The notes under the pieces are model-generated. The model was not told the origin of the DNA and made no database searches. It was given only the letters and a program-made list of their open reading frames with translations. A program made the position numbers and the translations under genes. Below are positions 9,273 through 18,902 of a stretch of 64,000 bases of DNA, one piece after another. How positions within the stretch are numbered: position 1 is the first letter of the stretch; every line of letters begins with the position of its first letter. The stretch is from Planctomycetaceae bacterium. Its GTDB lineage: Bacteria > Planctomycetota > Planctomycetia > Pirellulales > Pirellulaceae. The stretch lies in NCBI GenBank assembly GCA_016794985.1, contig JAEUIQ010000046.1:23534-87533 (forward strand). The letters run 5' to 3'.

Positions 9273-11767
9273 GTCGCGAGCGTTACATCATGCGAGCGTT
9301 GGGGGTGGGTTCGTCGAACGAATCGTCGAAGGAATCGACAATCGATTTGAGAAACCAGCGGCCAAAGGGACAGATCAACGACACCGCACTGCCTGACACT
9401 TGGACGGCGACCGCCAGTGTGATTGGCTTGAGCTTGTTGGTGCTGCAAGCCGCGCGGTGGTCGATATATATCGAGCCGCAGTATTATTTTACGAAGCCCG
9501 TTGTGCAACTTGTCTGTTGGTTGATTTTCATCGGACTTTTTCGGTGGCGCGCGTTTCAGATTGGCTCGGGCATGCTCAAGAGCGGCCCACGAGAACGCTG
9601 GGCCTGGCAGCATTTGGTCGTGTGGGCTTCAGGTCTTTTAGTGATCGCCGCTGGGCCCTTGGCGGAAGCACTGAATCGATCGTTCCAAGTTGGTGATCCG
9701 CCGGAGTTTCTAGCTTTCGACTTGGTACTCGCGGTGGCCATGTTGTTGTCGGTGGCCCGTTCACCACGCTGGCGGCAAGGTGCCCTGGTCGGCAGCGCGT
9801 TTGCCGCTTTGTTGGTCACGTTTGCCAAACCGGATCCGTTTGTCTATGCCTGCGCTGTTTTATTCGGCGTGGTGGGACTATGGCGGATGATGACCACCTA
9901 TTGGGAAGGAATCGAAAGCAAGGCCGTCGGAGCAACGAGTCGTCAGGTCCCATTTCGTTTTTCGATCTTGGGGCTGACCACGATTGGCGTTTTGTTACTG
10001 GCGTTGGTCGCGGCGGCTTTGCGAAATGATCCTCTGGGATGGACTTCGCGTTGGAGTGTGTTCTCGGGCGGCGACCAATGGAGCGATCCTTACGCAACCG
10101 CAGGCGTTGGCGACGGGGAGAATTTGGTGGCAGCCACGAAGTCGGCCCAGTCGGAAGGGCCCGTCGATAGCGACATGTTTGTCGAGTCGAAGAAACGTTC
10201 GTTGTACGATGTCATCTCAGAGCAATACGGGGACCAAAAACCCACACCGCGGAAAGAACACAGTCAAGCGGTCGGTGTGCACACCGAGAATTATCGCCAC
10301 AATCATCAACGCTTGGCCAAGGTGCAGAAGAATACCTCGACCTTTCAAACGTCCCGAACCGGACAACCCAAAGAGCGACCCGTCCCCGAGGATATTTTGT
10401 CGGAAGCGTTGCTGTTGGTTTCCGGTGCGGCACCAACCCATCTGTCGATCGAGTCGTTCGATCTATTCGATGGTGAATCGTGGTTCAAGTCCGAAGACAA
10501 TGAACCGCGAACCATGTACGGTTTGTTGCCGGGAAACGAGAACGAATGGTACTGTTTGAAACGTACCGACCCAATCCAGGTCTTTCAAGGTTTTAAGAAT
10601 TATCAGGTGGCCTTTGTTCATTTGCAAAGCGAGCGAATTCCGGCGCCGCCGTTGACCGAAGCCTGGTCGATCGGCCACGTCAAACAAGCCCGGTTCTATC
10701 GTTTGACGTCGGACGATGGCTTGGAAATGACCTTGGGTAACTCGATTCCAGAATTTACTCTGGTTCGCTTCGTCGCGCGCGGGTTCCGCTGGCGACATTT
10801 GCCGGAGAAAGACTTTTGGACGCAGGCGAGAGTACCCCGTCGAACCATTCATGATGAGGCTGGTAACCCATTGCCGGCTTCAGAGCCAGAGTTGGAGTTA
10901 CCCACCGAGGTCGACGCGATCGATGAGCTGAAGCGAATGGCTTCCGATTGGACGAAAGACGCCAAGCCGGGTTGGGACCGAGTGGACAAGATCGTGACCG
11001 CGCTCCGGACCCACTTCGAATGTGAAAGCATGGCGTCGGATGTTTCGTTGGAGCGATTCATCGCGGAGCGAAAAGGCCCTGATTTCATGTTCGCGACGGC
11101 TGCCGTTGTGGCGCTCCGGTCTCAAGGAGTTCCGGCCCGGTTGGTGTCAGGTTTTTACGTCAATCCAAAACATTACGATCGCAAAACCGGAAAGACGGCA
11201 ATTTTGCCGTCGGACGCGCATTTTTGGGCTGAAGTCCATGTCGGTGAAGGCAATTGGTTGCCAATCGAGCCGACGCCCGGCTACTTGCCGACCCCCGAGT
11301 CCTTGTCTTTGCTGGATCAAGTCGTAGAAACCGCGGTTGCTTTGTTCTGGTGGAGCATCGCGAATTGGCCCCTGGCCCTACTGATTGTCTTGGTCACCTC
11401 GACGGTCATCGTTTTACGTCGCTGGTTGTGGGACCAAAGCCTTTTTTGGGCGTGGCGGTTAAGCTTATGGATCCGGCCGCAGCAAGCCGTTCCCGCGACA
11501 TTCCGCTTGTTGGAAAGGCGTGGGGTGCGCATTGGGAAGCCCAGGCCGGCCCACCAACCGGGTGGCGTATGGTTGCTCACGGCGTTCCCGTGGGTCGGTT
11601 CGGATCGAAGGATTGTCGCCGACTTCCTCGAAGTTTGGCAGCATCTTCATTACGACTCGAGGTGTCAAATAGCCTCCTCCCCAAGAGCGTCTCATTCCCA
11701 GCTCTGTCGAGATCTGATATCGGCCGTGAATCGTGCCTGTGACAAAGCGGAGCCTGGAACGGTGTAG
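9269..11767 (+). CDS. TgpA-like transglutaminase-fold membrane protein, catalytic Cys replaced
   Basis: This 832-residue protein is translationally coupled to the DUF58 gene (ATG at 9269 overlaps its TGA). Several N-terminal membrane helices (about 45-255) precede an extracytoplasmic region, then a transglutaminase core and one more membrane helix at about 690-720. The core keeps the family framework: KGPDFMFATAAVVALRSQG, then PARLVSGFY, DAHFWAEVHV and WLPIEPTPGY. The usual active-site block is G-x-C-x-x-F-A; here it reads G-P-D-F-M-F-A, so the nucleophile position is Asp605. His651 remains, and the usual Asp in DPTPG is Glu. I infer it is not a cysteine-dependent transglutaminase or protease. 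Confidence 0.9.
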   Translation: MSRERYIMRALGVGSSNESSKESTIDLRNQRPKGQINDTALPDTWTATASVIGLSLLVLQAARWSIYIEPQYYFTKPVVQLVCWLIFIGLFRWRAFQIGSGMLKSGPRERWAWQHLVVWASGLLVIAAGPLAEALNRSFQVGDPPEFLAFDLVLAVAMLLSVARSPRWRQGALVGSAFAALLVTFAKPDPFVYACAVLFGVVGLWRMMTTYWEGIESKAVGATSRQVPFRFSILGLTTIGVLLLALVAAALRNDPLGWTSRWSVFSGGDQWSDPYATAGVGDGENLVAATKSAQSEGPVDSDMFVESKKRSLYDVISEQYGDQKPTPRKEHSQAVGVHTENYRHNHQRLAKVQKNTSTFQTSRTGQPKERPVPEDILSEALLLVSGAAPTHLSIESFDLFDGESWFKSEDNEPRTMYGLLPGNENEWYCLKRTDPIQVFQGFKNYQVAFVHLQSERIPAPPLTEAWSIGHVKQARFYRLTSDDGLEMTLGNSIPEFTLVRFVARGFRWRHLPEKDFWTQARVPRRTIHDEAGNPLPASEPELELPTEVDAIDELKRMASDWTKDAKPGWDRVDKIVTALRTHFECESMASDVSLERFIAERKGPDFMFATAAVVALRSQGVPARLVSGFYVNPKHYDRKTGKTAILPSDAHFWAEVHVGEGNWLPIEPTPGYLPTPESLSLLDQVVETAVALFWWSIANWPLALLIVLVTSTVIVLRRWLWDQSLFWAWRLSLWIRPQQAVPATFRLLERRGVRIGKPRPAHQPGGVWLLTAFPWVGSDRRIVADFLEVWQHLHYDSRCQIASSPRASHSQLCRDLISAVNRACDKAEPGTV

Positions 11768-11998
11768 TTGATTCGGGGGTCCTGCGGTAGAATGGAGGAG
11801 GTGTTCGCTTAAGGAATGGGCGACCTACCGACTCCCACCTGTACGCGGCGACTCCACATTTGGTTTCGCATCTTGCCTCGACCGGCGGATTTGGGCGACT
11901 CGGATTCGAAGTACCGGATTCGATTGGTCAAAATTGCTCGGTTGGTTTGATCTTGTGCGAACTCAAGTCGATCACTTGTTACTCGAGAAAATTCAAGC

Positions 11999-14900
11999 AT
12001 GAACCGCATCCAATCCGGTAAAGCCCCAATCGCTCGTTTGGTCTCTGAAGATTCTAGCGAGCATTTGCCGTCTAAAGTGCATTCCGTGCCCAAGGGGCTG
12101 GGGATTTTGAATTTATTGGCTTCGCTGCGACTGACGGTCATTTTGTTGGTGGCGTCCGTATTCATGATTTGGGTTGCGACCCTGCAACAGGTTGAAAAGG
12201 ACATTTGGGACGTTAAGAAAGAACATTTCCCAAGTCCGGTGGTCTACATTCCGCTGTACACTTTCTTTCCACCGGCTTGGTTGCCGGACGCTCGCGATTG
12301 GTTCCAAAAATGGACGCTCAATGGGCGTCCGGTGGGGCTGCTGTTGCCAAGCGGATTCTCGATCATCGTCGCCATGATCGTGAATTTGATCTCGGCGCAT
12401 CTGTTGCGCTTTCGAATTCAAGGCACCGGTTTGGCTTTGCAGATGGGCGTCGCCGTGACCAGTTTAGGAATTGGGCTTTGTTCCGTGGTCGTGGTCCTGG
12501 GACAAAGTACCAGTGTCCAAGCTTTGCCGTTGCATACCTACCCACAATTCAAATACGCGATTCTTGGGCTAATGGCAGCTGCCAGCGCCACTTTGGTATG
12601 GTGGGCGTTTCGAATGCCCGCGTACCGCTCGACCGAAAGGATTCTGGCGGTGTCATTGGCAGCCTTGATGCTGGGTGCGCCCGCATTGATGTGGAGTACC
12701 GGGAACGTGATCGATGACTCCGGCATGAGAATTTTATGGCAGATCTCACAATGCAGCGTTGCCAGTCTGGTTGTCCTGATTGGCTTGAAGTTCATTTTCA
12801 AGCGGAAAGCGGGGATCGTGCTGTTGCACGGCGGCTTCCTGTTGTTGCTGCTGAATGAGATTTGGGTTGTGACGACGCATGTCGAACAACGAATTTCGGG
12901 CGTGGAAGGCGAGACCGTTAGCTATTCCTACGATATTCGCGATGTGGAAATGGCCCTGATTCAACGTCTTGGGGAGGAAGATCGAATCATCACCGTGCCA
13001 CGATCTTTGTTGGAACGAGCCGCGACAAAGCCAGAGCAGTGGTACTTCGTTCCGGAAACCGACTTGCAGTTTCGGGTGCTTAGCTACTTCCAGAATTCGG
13101 CATTGAGTCGAGCAGATAGCAAGAATCCCGCCACGGCAGGAATTGGCGTGGCTCTCCAAGCTACGGCGGCTGATCGAGTGTCAGGAGTTTCTCAAAACGA
13201 CGCGAACATGGCGTCGGCTTACGTTCAGTTCCGCAACAAGTCGGAACAAGACTTGGGAACTTTTTTGATTACTCAAGCTTACGAATACTACCGTGGACCG
13301 ATGTTCCAGGTTCCGAATGTGATCAAAAACGGAGACCAAACGTTCGTCGCCTCGATGTGGTTCAAACGAGACTACAAACCATACACGATCGAGATCAACG
13401 ATGTGCAGTCGAAGAATTACCCCGGCACCATGACGCCGCAGTGGTATGCCACCGAGTTTACGTTGAACGATGCCGAGCGACAGTTCTCCGGCGATCAACG
13501 TGTCTGGATGAATAATCCATTGCGTTATCGTGACGAAACGTTCTATCAATCAGGCTACAACAAAGATCCGGCGACCGGCGTTGAAACCACCACCCTACAG
13601 GTCGTTTTGAACCGTGGTTGGATGATTCCCTATTTGTGTTGTGCCATGGTGACCATTGGTTTGATTGCCCAGTTCCTGCCGGTGATGATGGGATACTTGG
13701 ACAAGTCCCAACGCGCGACTGGTCTTGTTATTGAGACTCCCCAAGGTCAGACGATCCTTTCGAGCGTGAGCAAGGTATCCGGTCCAACCGCCGCGAGTGG
13801 GATTGGCTCCAGTTCAACTGGAACAGGTTCTCGCTTCGGATTGGGGATGGCAACCGCCGCAGCCGTTTTGGTCGGTTTGTTGTTTATCGGCTGGGGCATG
13901 CCCAAGCGAGTGGTCGTGGACGAGTTGAACTTGGATGGCTTGGCGCAAATCCCCGTGAGCTACAAGGGACGGAACCAACCGCTGGATTCGTTGGCGCAAA
14001 CGATGTTGCGGAAAACGAGTGGCTTAGAAGCGGCTCGTTCGAACGAGGAAACCCTGTTTGGGAAGCGGAAGTATCCGGCCACACGTTGGTTGGCGGATTG
14101 GCTGTTCGAATCCAAACCGAAAGTGAACTATGAGGTATTTCGTATCGACAATCGCCAGATCCTGGATGCCATGAAACTCTATCAACGTTCGGGTTTCCGG
14201 TATACCTGGAACGAACTTGAACCGGGGTTGGTCAAGTTGCAGGAAATGGAACGAAAGGCCCGCGACAAAGTTGAAAACAAAGACAAACTTGAAACCCTCG
14301 ATAAAGTCGTGTTGGACGTGGCTGGGAATATCGCGTTCGCCCGGATGGTTCAAGACTCCTTATCGATTTCGCCAACACAATTATCGAATCTTAACGCCCA
14401 GTTGTTTGGTGCGGCGGCTACGCAAACGACCTCGAATCTGCCAGGTGTCATTCCTGGATCGGACCCGGGCGCCCCGTGGCTGGCACCAAACGTCGCTCGG
14501 ATGCGTTTGGAGTTGGAACGTTTGTCGACGGAACTGGATTCGAAAGAAGCGGACGTCTTGGTCGGAAGATTTATTCCTGAAGCCATTGCCGAAATTGTAG
14601 TGGATGATCCCGATTTCATTAATCTAGTGAAACAAGGGATCCCGCAACTTTCTTCAATGCCACGCGACAAACAGCAACAGATTCTAGCCCGCGTGGTCGG
14701 GGAGCTGCTGATCACGATGGACAGTGAAGCTCGGGCGAACTTCATTTCAAGCAAACTGAAGTTGGACGCTGCGGAGTACATCGACAAACTTCGCGGGGCG
14801 ATGCGCGCCGTCGCGGGCGGTCCGAAACTGCTGCCGTTGAATGAGGATCAAAAGGCTTCGCTGCAAGCGTGGGATGCCATTGGTTTGGCCTATATCGATC

Positions 14901-15925
14901 GGGATCAAGCCGCGTTGGATAGCGCGATCGAACGGTACTTGCAGGCGGTGCGATCACAGCAGGGCGATTCGATCGCCTGGAATAAGATCTCTGCGGAGCA
15001 TCGCTTGAACGGTTGGTCACCGTTTTACCTGAGTAGCGTGATGTATTTGTTTGCGGCGATCAGCGCGGTGTTCGCGTGGTTCGTACAGCCGACCTATTTG
15101 CGGCGTTTTACGTGGACGTTTCTATTCGTAGCGTTCTTGATCCACAGTGTTGGGATGATTGCCCGAATCTATATTTCTGGACGAGCCCCAGTGACGAGTA
15201 TTTACTCGTCGGCGTTGGCGATCGCGTGGGGAATGGTGTTTTCATTCTTGATTATTGAGCTTTACACCAAGCGAGGGGTAGCGAACTTCATGGGCGGAAT
15301 CGCTGGATTCCTAACCTTGTTGGTGGCATACGGGTTGTCGTTGTCCGACGATACGTTTGCGGTACTCCAAGCCGTGCTTGATACACAGTTTTGGCTCTGG
15401 ACGCACGTGACAATCATCGCCTTAGGATACATTCTTACGATGGTCGCGGGCTTTTGGGCGATTTGGATGATCGCTGTGAGTTGGCTGCCGGGAACGACCG
15501 CCGCCGATCGCAAGTCCTCAGCAGATATTACTTATGGGCTGATCGCCGCCGCAACCATCTTGAGCTTCTTAGGGACGGTCTTGGGCGGACTTTGGGCCGA
15601 TGATTCGTGGGGCCGATTCTGGGGCTGGGATCCGAAGGAAAATGGTGCCGCGATGATCGTGCTGTGGAACGCGGCAATCTTGCACGCTCGATGGGCCGGA
15701 TTGATTCGGTTTCAGGGCCTCGCGGCGATGGCGATCTTTGGAAATGTTGTGACCGCGTGGTCTTGGTTTGCTGTCAACGAATTAGGGGTTGGACTGCATT
15801 CTTATGGCTTCACCGAAGGTGTGGTCACCTACCTCACGGTCTTCTGGTTGTCCCAACTTTTCTTCATGCTGTTGACCTTGATTCCACCTTCGAACCGAGG
15901 TCGCAATGAAGTCGGAGTGGCATAA
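11999..15925 (+). CDS. ccsA: Fused ResB-CcsA cytochrome c biogenesis protein
   Basis: This 1308-residue protein combines an N-terminal ResB-like part with a C-terminal CcsA-like part. It is predicted to transport heme and attach it to apocytochrome CxxCH motifs on the outer face of the membrane (System II). ResB features include LLASLRLTVILLVASVFMIW (about 38-57) and the transmembrane segments to about 300. A long extracytoplasmic stretch follows, with a membrane helix at about 620. From about 1010 the multi-helix CcsA region contains the WWD heme-handling motif WGRFWGWDPKENGA at about 1204-1217 and conserved histidines. The middle soluble insert (about 640-1000) is much larger than in classical CcsBA. 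This fits the abundance of c-type cytochrome proteins in planctomycetes. No strong ribosome site is visible before the ATG. Confidence 0.92.
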   Translation: MNRIQSGKAPIARLVSEDSSEHLPSKVHSVPKGLGILNLLASLRLTVILLVASVFMIWVATLQQVEKDIWDVKKEHFPSPVVYIPLYTFFPPAWLPDARDWFQKWTLNGRPVGLLLPSGFSIIVAMIVNLISAHLLRFRIQGTGLALQMGVAVTSLGIGLCSVVVVLGQSTSVQALPLHTYPQFKYAILGLMAAASATLVWWAFRMPAYRSTERILAVSLAALMLGAPALMWSTGNVIDDSGMRILWQISQCSVASLVVLIGLKFIFKRKAGIVLLHGGFLLLLLNEIWVVTTHVEQRISGVEGETVSYSYDIRDVEMALIQRLGEEDRIITVPRSLLERAATKPEQWYFVPETDLQFRVLSYFQNSALSRADSKNPATAGIGVALQATAADRVSGVSQNDANMASAYVQFRNKSEQDLGTFLITQAYEYYRGPMFQVPNVIKNGDQTFVASMWFKRDYKPYTIEINDVQSKNYPGTMTPQWYATEFTLNDAERQFSGDQRVWMNNPLRYRDETFYQSGYNKDPATGVETTTLQVVLNRGWMIPYLCCAMVTIGLIAQFLPVMMGYLDKSQRATGLVIETPQGQTILSSVSKVSGPTAASGIGSSSTGTGSRFGLGMATAAAVLVGLLFIGWGMPKRVVVDELNLDGLAQIPVSYKGRNQPLDSLAQTMLRKTSGLEAARSNEETLFGKRKYPATRWLADWLFESKPKVNYEVFRIDNRQILDAMKLYQRSGFRYTWNELEPGLVKLQEMERKARDKVENKDKLETLDKVVLDVAGNIAFARMVQDSLSISPTQLSNLNAQLFGAAATQTTSNLPGVIPGSDPGAPWLAPNVARMRLELERLSTELDSKEADVLVGRFIPEAIAEIVVDDPDFINLVKQGIPQLSSMPRDKQQQILARVVGELLITMDSEARANFISSKLKLDAAEYIDKLRGAMRAVAGGPKLLPLNEDQKASLQAWDAIGLAYIDRDQAALDSAIERYLQAVRSQQGDSIAWNKISAEHRLNGWSPFYLSSVMYLFAAISAVFAWFVQPTYLRRFTWTFLFVAFLIHSVGMIARIYISGRAPVTSIYSSALAIAWGMVFSFLIIELYTKRGVANFMGGIAGFLTLLVAYGLSLSDDTFAVLQAVLDTQFWLWTHVTIIALGYILTMVAGFWAIWMIAVSWLPGTTAADRKSSADITYGLIAAATILSFLGTVLGGLWADDSWGRFWGWDPKENGAAMIVLWNAAILHARWAGLIRFQGLAAMAIFGNVVTAWSWFAVNELGVGLHSYGFTEGVVTYLTVFWLSQLFFMLLTLIPPSNRGRNEVGVA

Positions 15926-16069
15926 CTCGTCCGGTCAGGCTCAGGCCGTTTCTTGAGTCCAATTGTCAATATTGGCAAGATGTTAGGATTCGGAACAACT
16001 GGATCATTTTAGCTGGCCGTCAGAACCGATATCAACCACCGAGGGCCCTATTCTCGGTGGAGCGAAATC

Positions 16070-17791
16070 ATGCAAGCAACTAGCGTAACGGTTGTTGGCT
16101 GGTTTTATCAGACAGAATTGTTCTTGAGACGACGACCGCTGGCCGTTTGCATTTTCGCGTTGATGGTCGGTTGGTTGTTGGCTGACGCGACCGCTCAAGA
16201 CGGTTCACAGCGGATATCAGATCAGGCCGCACCGGTGGCGGAACTAATTCAACCCATTGCCCAACCTCCGCCAACCGTGGAACCAGGGAAAAAGGGAGAA
16301 GCGGCCCCAGGCAAGGCAGTTGCTCCAAAGAGTATCTGGGACGGCATTCCGGTCGTTCAGAAGCCCGCGAAGCCCGGAAATTACGGTGTCGCTCCGACCG
16401 GACCAGGTTACTACTCTTTACGCGATCGACTGCTGGGGGAATGCCGCGAAACTCCACCGCCGACACCTTATCCTCCGTTCGGTCTAATGCCTCCGTCGTT
16501 TTTTGACGTCAATTGGTCATTCCTGGATGACCCGAAGAAGTCGTGGAGTTGGAGCGATGGCCTTAAACGCCAACAACTAGGCTGCAATTGGTTGGCGACA
16601 ACCGGCGGATCGGTCTGGCTGCGACACATGTCCGAACGCAGCGCGCGGCTATCCGGTGTGAATCAAAACTATGAGTTGTTGCGGACTCGCGCATATTTGG
16701 ATCTTGCATATCTGGATCGCGCCAGGGTCTATTTCGAGTTCATTGATGCGCAGCGATTTGGCAGCACCGGCATCCTCACGCAAAATCCTATCGACGAAAA
16801 CCACTCAGATATTCTCAACATGTTTGTTGATTATCAATTCATGACCGTTAACGACCGCGAGTGGTGGGCTCGAATCGGGCGACAGGAGTTGACGTTCGGG
16901 TCACAACGCCTGGTTTCGGCCCTGGAATGGGCCAATACACGGCGAACATTCGAAGGGGTTCGAATGTTTCGACGAACCAAAGAGTCTGACTTGGATGTGT
17001 TCTGGACGCAGCCCGTGGTCGTGGATGATGTTCGCATGGATCGAGTCGATGGCAACCAACACTTTGGCGGTGCCTGGCTGACCCGTCGTCCGACCGAAAA
17101 TCGTACGGTCGATCACTATTATCTGTTTTTGACAAACTCCGCCCCGGGTAATCAATTCGGTCTGGGTACGCTAGCCTACGATGTTCATACCTTTGGAATC
17201 CGAGTCAACGGCAACGAGGGTCAGTTTCATTACGACTATGAGGGCATGTTGCAATTGGGTGGTTTCGGTACGGAAGATTTGTTGGCAGGTTCGGCTACCA
17301 TCGGCCACGGTTATCATCTCAAAGACAAGCCTTGGAATCCAATGTTGTGGTTGTACTACGATTGGGCGTCTGGCGACAACACGCCAATGACCGGAAGCCG
17401 TAATACGTTTCACCAGCTCTTTCCGTTCGGTCACTACTACATGGGATTTGGGGACTTCGTCGGTCGGCAGAACATCCACGACTTGAACCTGCACTTGGTG
17501 GCCTATCCGCGGAAGTGGATTACTTTCAACACCCAATATCATTACTTGACCTTGGCCAGTGCTCGGGATGCTTTGTACAACCCTGCTGGTCGAGTCTCTC
17601 GGTCCGATATTTCGGGAACTGCGGGACGGAATGTTGGGCACGAGCTCGACTTCTTGTGGAACTTTCACTTGAACGCGAACTCCGATGTACTGGTCGGCTA
17701 TTCCCGACTTTTCGCTGGTTCGTATGTCCAGTTGACAGGTTCGGGCGCCGATGCCGACTTGTTCTATCTCCAGTACGGGTATCGTTGGTAA
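16070..17791 (+). CDS. Alginate-export-like outer membrane beta-barrel protein
   Basis: This 573-residue protein has GGAG about 9 bases before the ATG. A signal/anchor segment lies at about residues 23-42, followed by a proline-rich linker (PIAQPPPTVEPGKKG). From about 170 the sequence alternates as in a beta barrel and shows the AlgE-like core: RTRAYLDLAYLDRARVYFEF, ARIGRQELTFGSQRLVS and EWANTRRTFEGVRMFRR. It ends FYLQYGYRW with an aromatic C-terminal residue, typical of outer membrane proteins. The family includes porins for alginate and other substrates; substrate here is unknown. Confidence 0.85.
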   Translation: MQATSVTVVGWFYQTELFLRRRPLAVCIFALMVGWLLADATAQDGSQRISDQAAPVAELIQPIAQPPPTVEPGKKGEAAPGKAVAPKSIWDGIPVVQKPAKPGNYGVAPTGPGYYSLRDRLLGECRETPPPTPYPPFGLMPPSFFDVNWSFLDDPKKSWSWSDGLKRQQLGCNWLATTGGSVWLRHMSERSARLSGVNQNYELLRTRAYLDLAYLDRARVYFEFIDAQRFGSTGILTQNPIDENHSDILNMFVDYQFMTVNDREWWARIGRQELTFGSQRLVSALEWANTRRTFEGVRMFRRTKESDLDVFWTQPVVVDDVRMDRVDGNQHFGGAWLTRRPTENRTVDHYYLFLTNSAPGNQFGLGTLAYDVHTFGIRVNGNEGQFHYDYEGMLQLGGFGTEDLLAGSATIGHGYHLKDKPWNPMLWLYYDWASGDNTPMTGSRNTFHQLFPFGHYYMGFGDFVGRQNIHDLNLHLVAYPRKWITFNTQYHYLTLASARDALYNPAGRVSRSDISGTAGRNVGHELDFLWNFHLNANSDVLVGYSRLFAGSYVQLTGSGADADLFYLQYGYRW

Positions 17792-17864
17792 TCAATGAGA
17801 ACCAAGAGAGTGGTGGCCGTTAGCTGAATGGTCACCGATTGGCCTCGTAAAGAAGTTGTGTGGT

Positions 17865-18902
17865 ATGAAGCCGAAATTCAATCCGCGAACGATCTTGTTC
17901 GGCACTTTGATTTTGGTAGGTGGATGGTTTTTGTTCCATCGGAACGAGATCCGAAATCTCTCGGATGCTTGGCAAGTTGCTAATCGGCAAATCCATTCTT
18001 TGAGCGGTGGAACCGCCTCGCTACTGCAGACTTCCGAGATCGCCCCCACCGGCCAATCGTCGCAGAAACCGAACGTACTAAGGATCGCCTCCTTTAATCT
18101 GCACAACTATGGTCTGGTCAAATCCAAGCGGTTTCATGTTTTGGACGCCTATGCTAAGATATTCCAAAACTTTGATGTTGTCGCGGTGCAAGGGATTCGT
18201 ACTGACGATTCGAATGTCATCGCGACTCTTTTGGATCACATCAATAAAGGCGGTCGCGCTTACGGAATCCTGACGAGCCCGCGTCTTGGCCGACAAGTAC
18301 CGCCACTTCAATACGCCTTTATTTTTGATACGCGGCGAGTTCAGCCGATTGATAAGCCCTATGTTGTGTCGGATCCTGAAGGGCTGCTCCAACGGCCACC
18401 GTTTGTTGGATGGTTCCGAGCCGTCGGTCCAAGTCCGGAACAGGCGTTCACGTTTTCAATGGTGAACTGGTTGGTCGATTCGGCAGCGGCGGAGACCGAA
18501 GTCCCGCATTTGGTGAATCTGTGCCGAGCGGTACGACAGGATGGACGTCAAGAAGATGACGTTTTGTTGGCAGGAACCATTCAGTTTGATTCGAACGAGT
18601 TGACTCCGCTGGTGGCAGGCTCCGACTTTCAGTGTCTGATTCGCGCGGTGCCGACCGTTGTGGACGGTGATTGGCAAGTCGACAACTTCGTTTGTGATTC
18701 GAAAGCCACCATCGAATACACAGGGCGGAGCGGAAGCTTTGACTTTCTCCGCGAGTACAATCTCAACGTGGCACAATCTCTGGAAATTTCCGAGCACCTG
18801 CCGATCTGGGCCGAATTCTTTCTTGAAGAGGGTCGTTCCAGCGGATTGGTCGCGTCCGATCCTTCGCCAATCACTCGGCCCGCAGGAGCGGAAATAAGAT
18901 GA
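17865..18902 (+). CDS. Endonuclease/exonuclease/phosphatase-fold protein, probably catalytically degenerate
   Basis: The ATG at 17865 follows an AAAGAAG-type ribosome site and gives 345 residues; a TTG three codons earlier is possible. A single N-terminal membrane helix (about 8-24) precedes an EEP (DNase I-like) domain recognisable from RIASFNLHNYG, FDVVAVQGIR, VDNFVCD and SEHLPIWAEF. The metal-binding Glu of the usual VxLQE motif is Gly (codon 18192-18194). The GDxN motif reads GTIQ, and the terminal SDH reads SEH. The fold is thus recognisable but the metal and catalytic sites are largely lost. Its 3' end overlaps the convergent lysS gene by 32 bases. Confidence 0.82.
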   Translation: MKPKFNPRTILFGTLILVGGWFLFHRNEIRNLSDAWQVANRQIHSLSGGTASLLQTSEIAPTGQSSQKPNVLRIASFNLHNYGLVKSKRFHVLDAYAKIFQNFDVVAVQGIRTDDSNVIATLLDHINKGGRAYGILTSPRLGRQVPPLQYAFIFDTRRVQPIDKPYVVSDPEGLLQRPPFVGWFRAVGPSPEQAFTFSMVNWLVDSAAAETEVPHLVNLCRAVRQDGRQEDDVLLAGTIQFDSNELTPLVAGSDFQCLIRAVPTVVDGDWQVDNFVCDSKATIEYTGRSGSFDFLREYNLNVAQSLEISEHLPIWAEFFLEEGRSSGLVASDPSPITRPAGAEIR

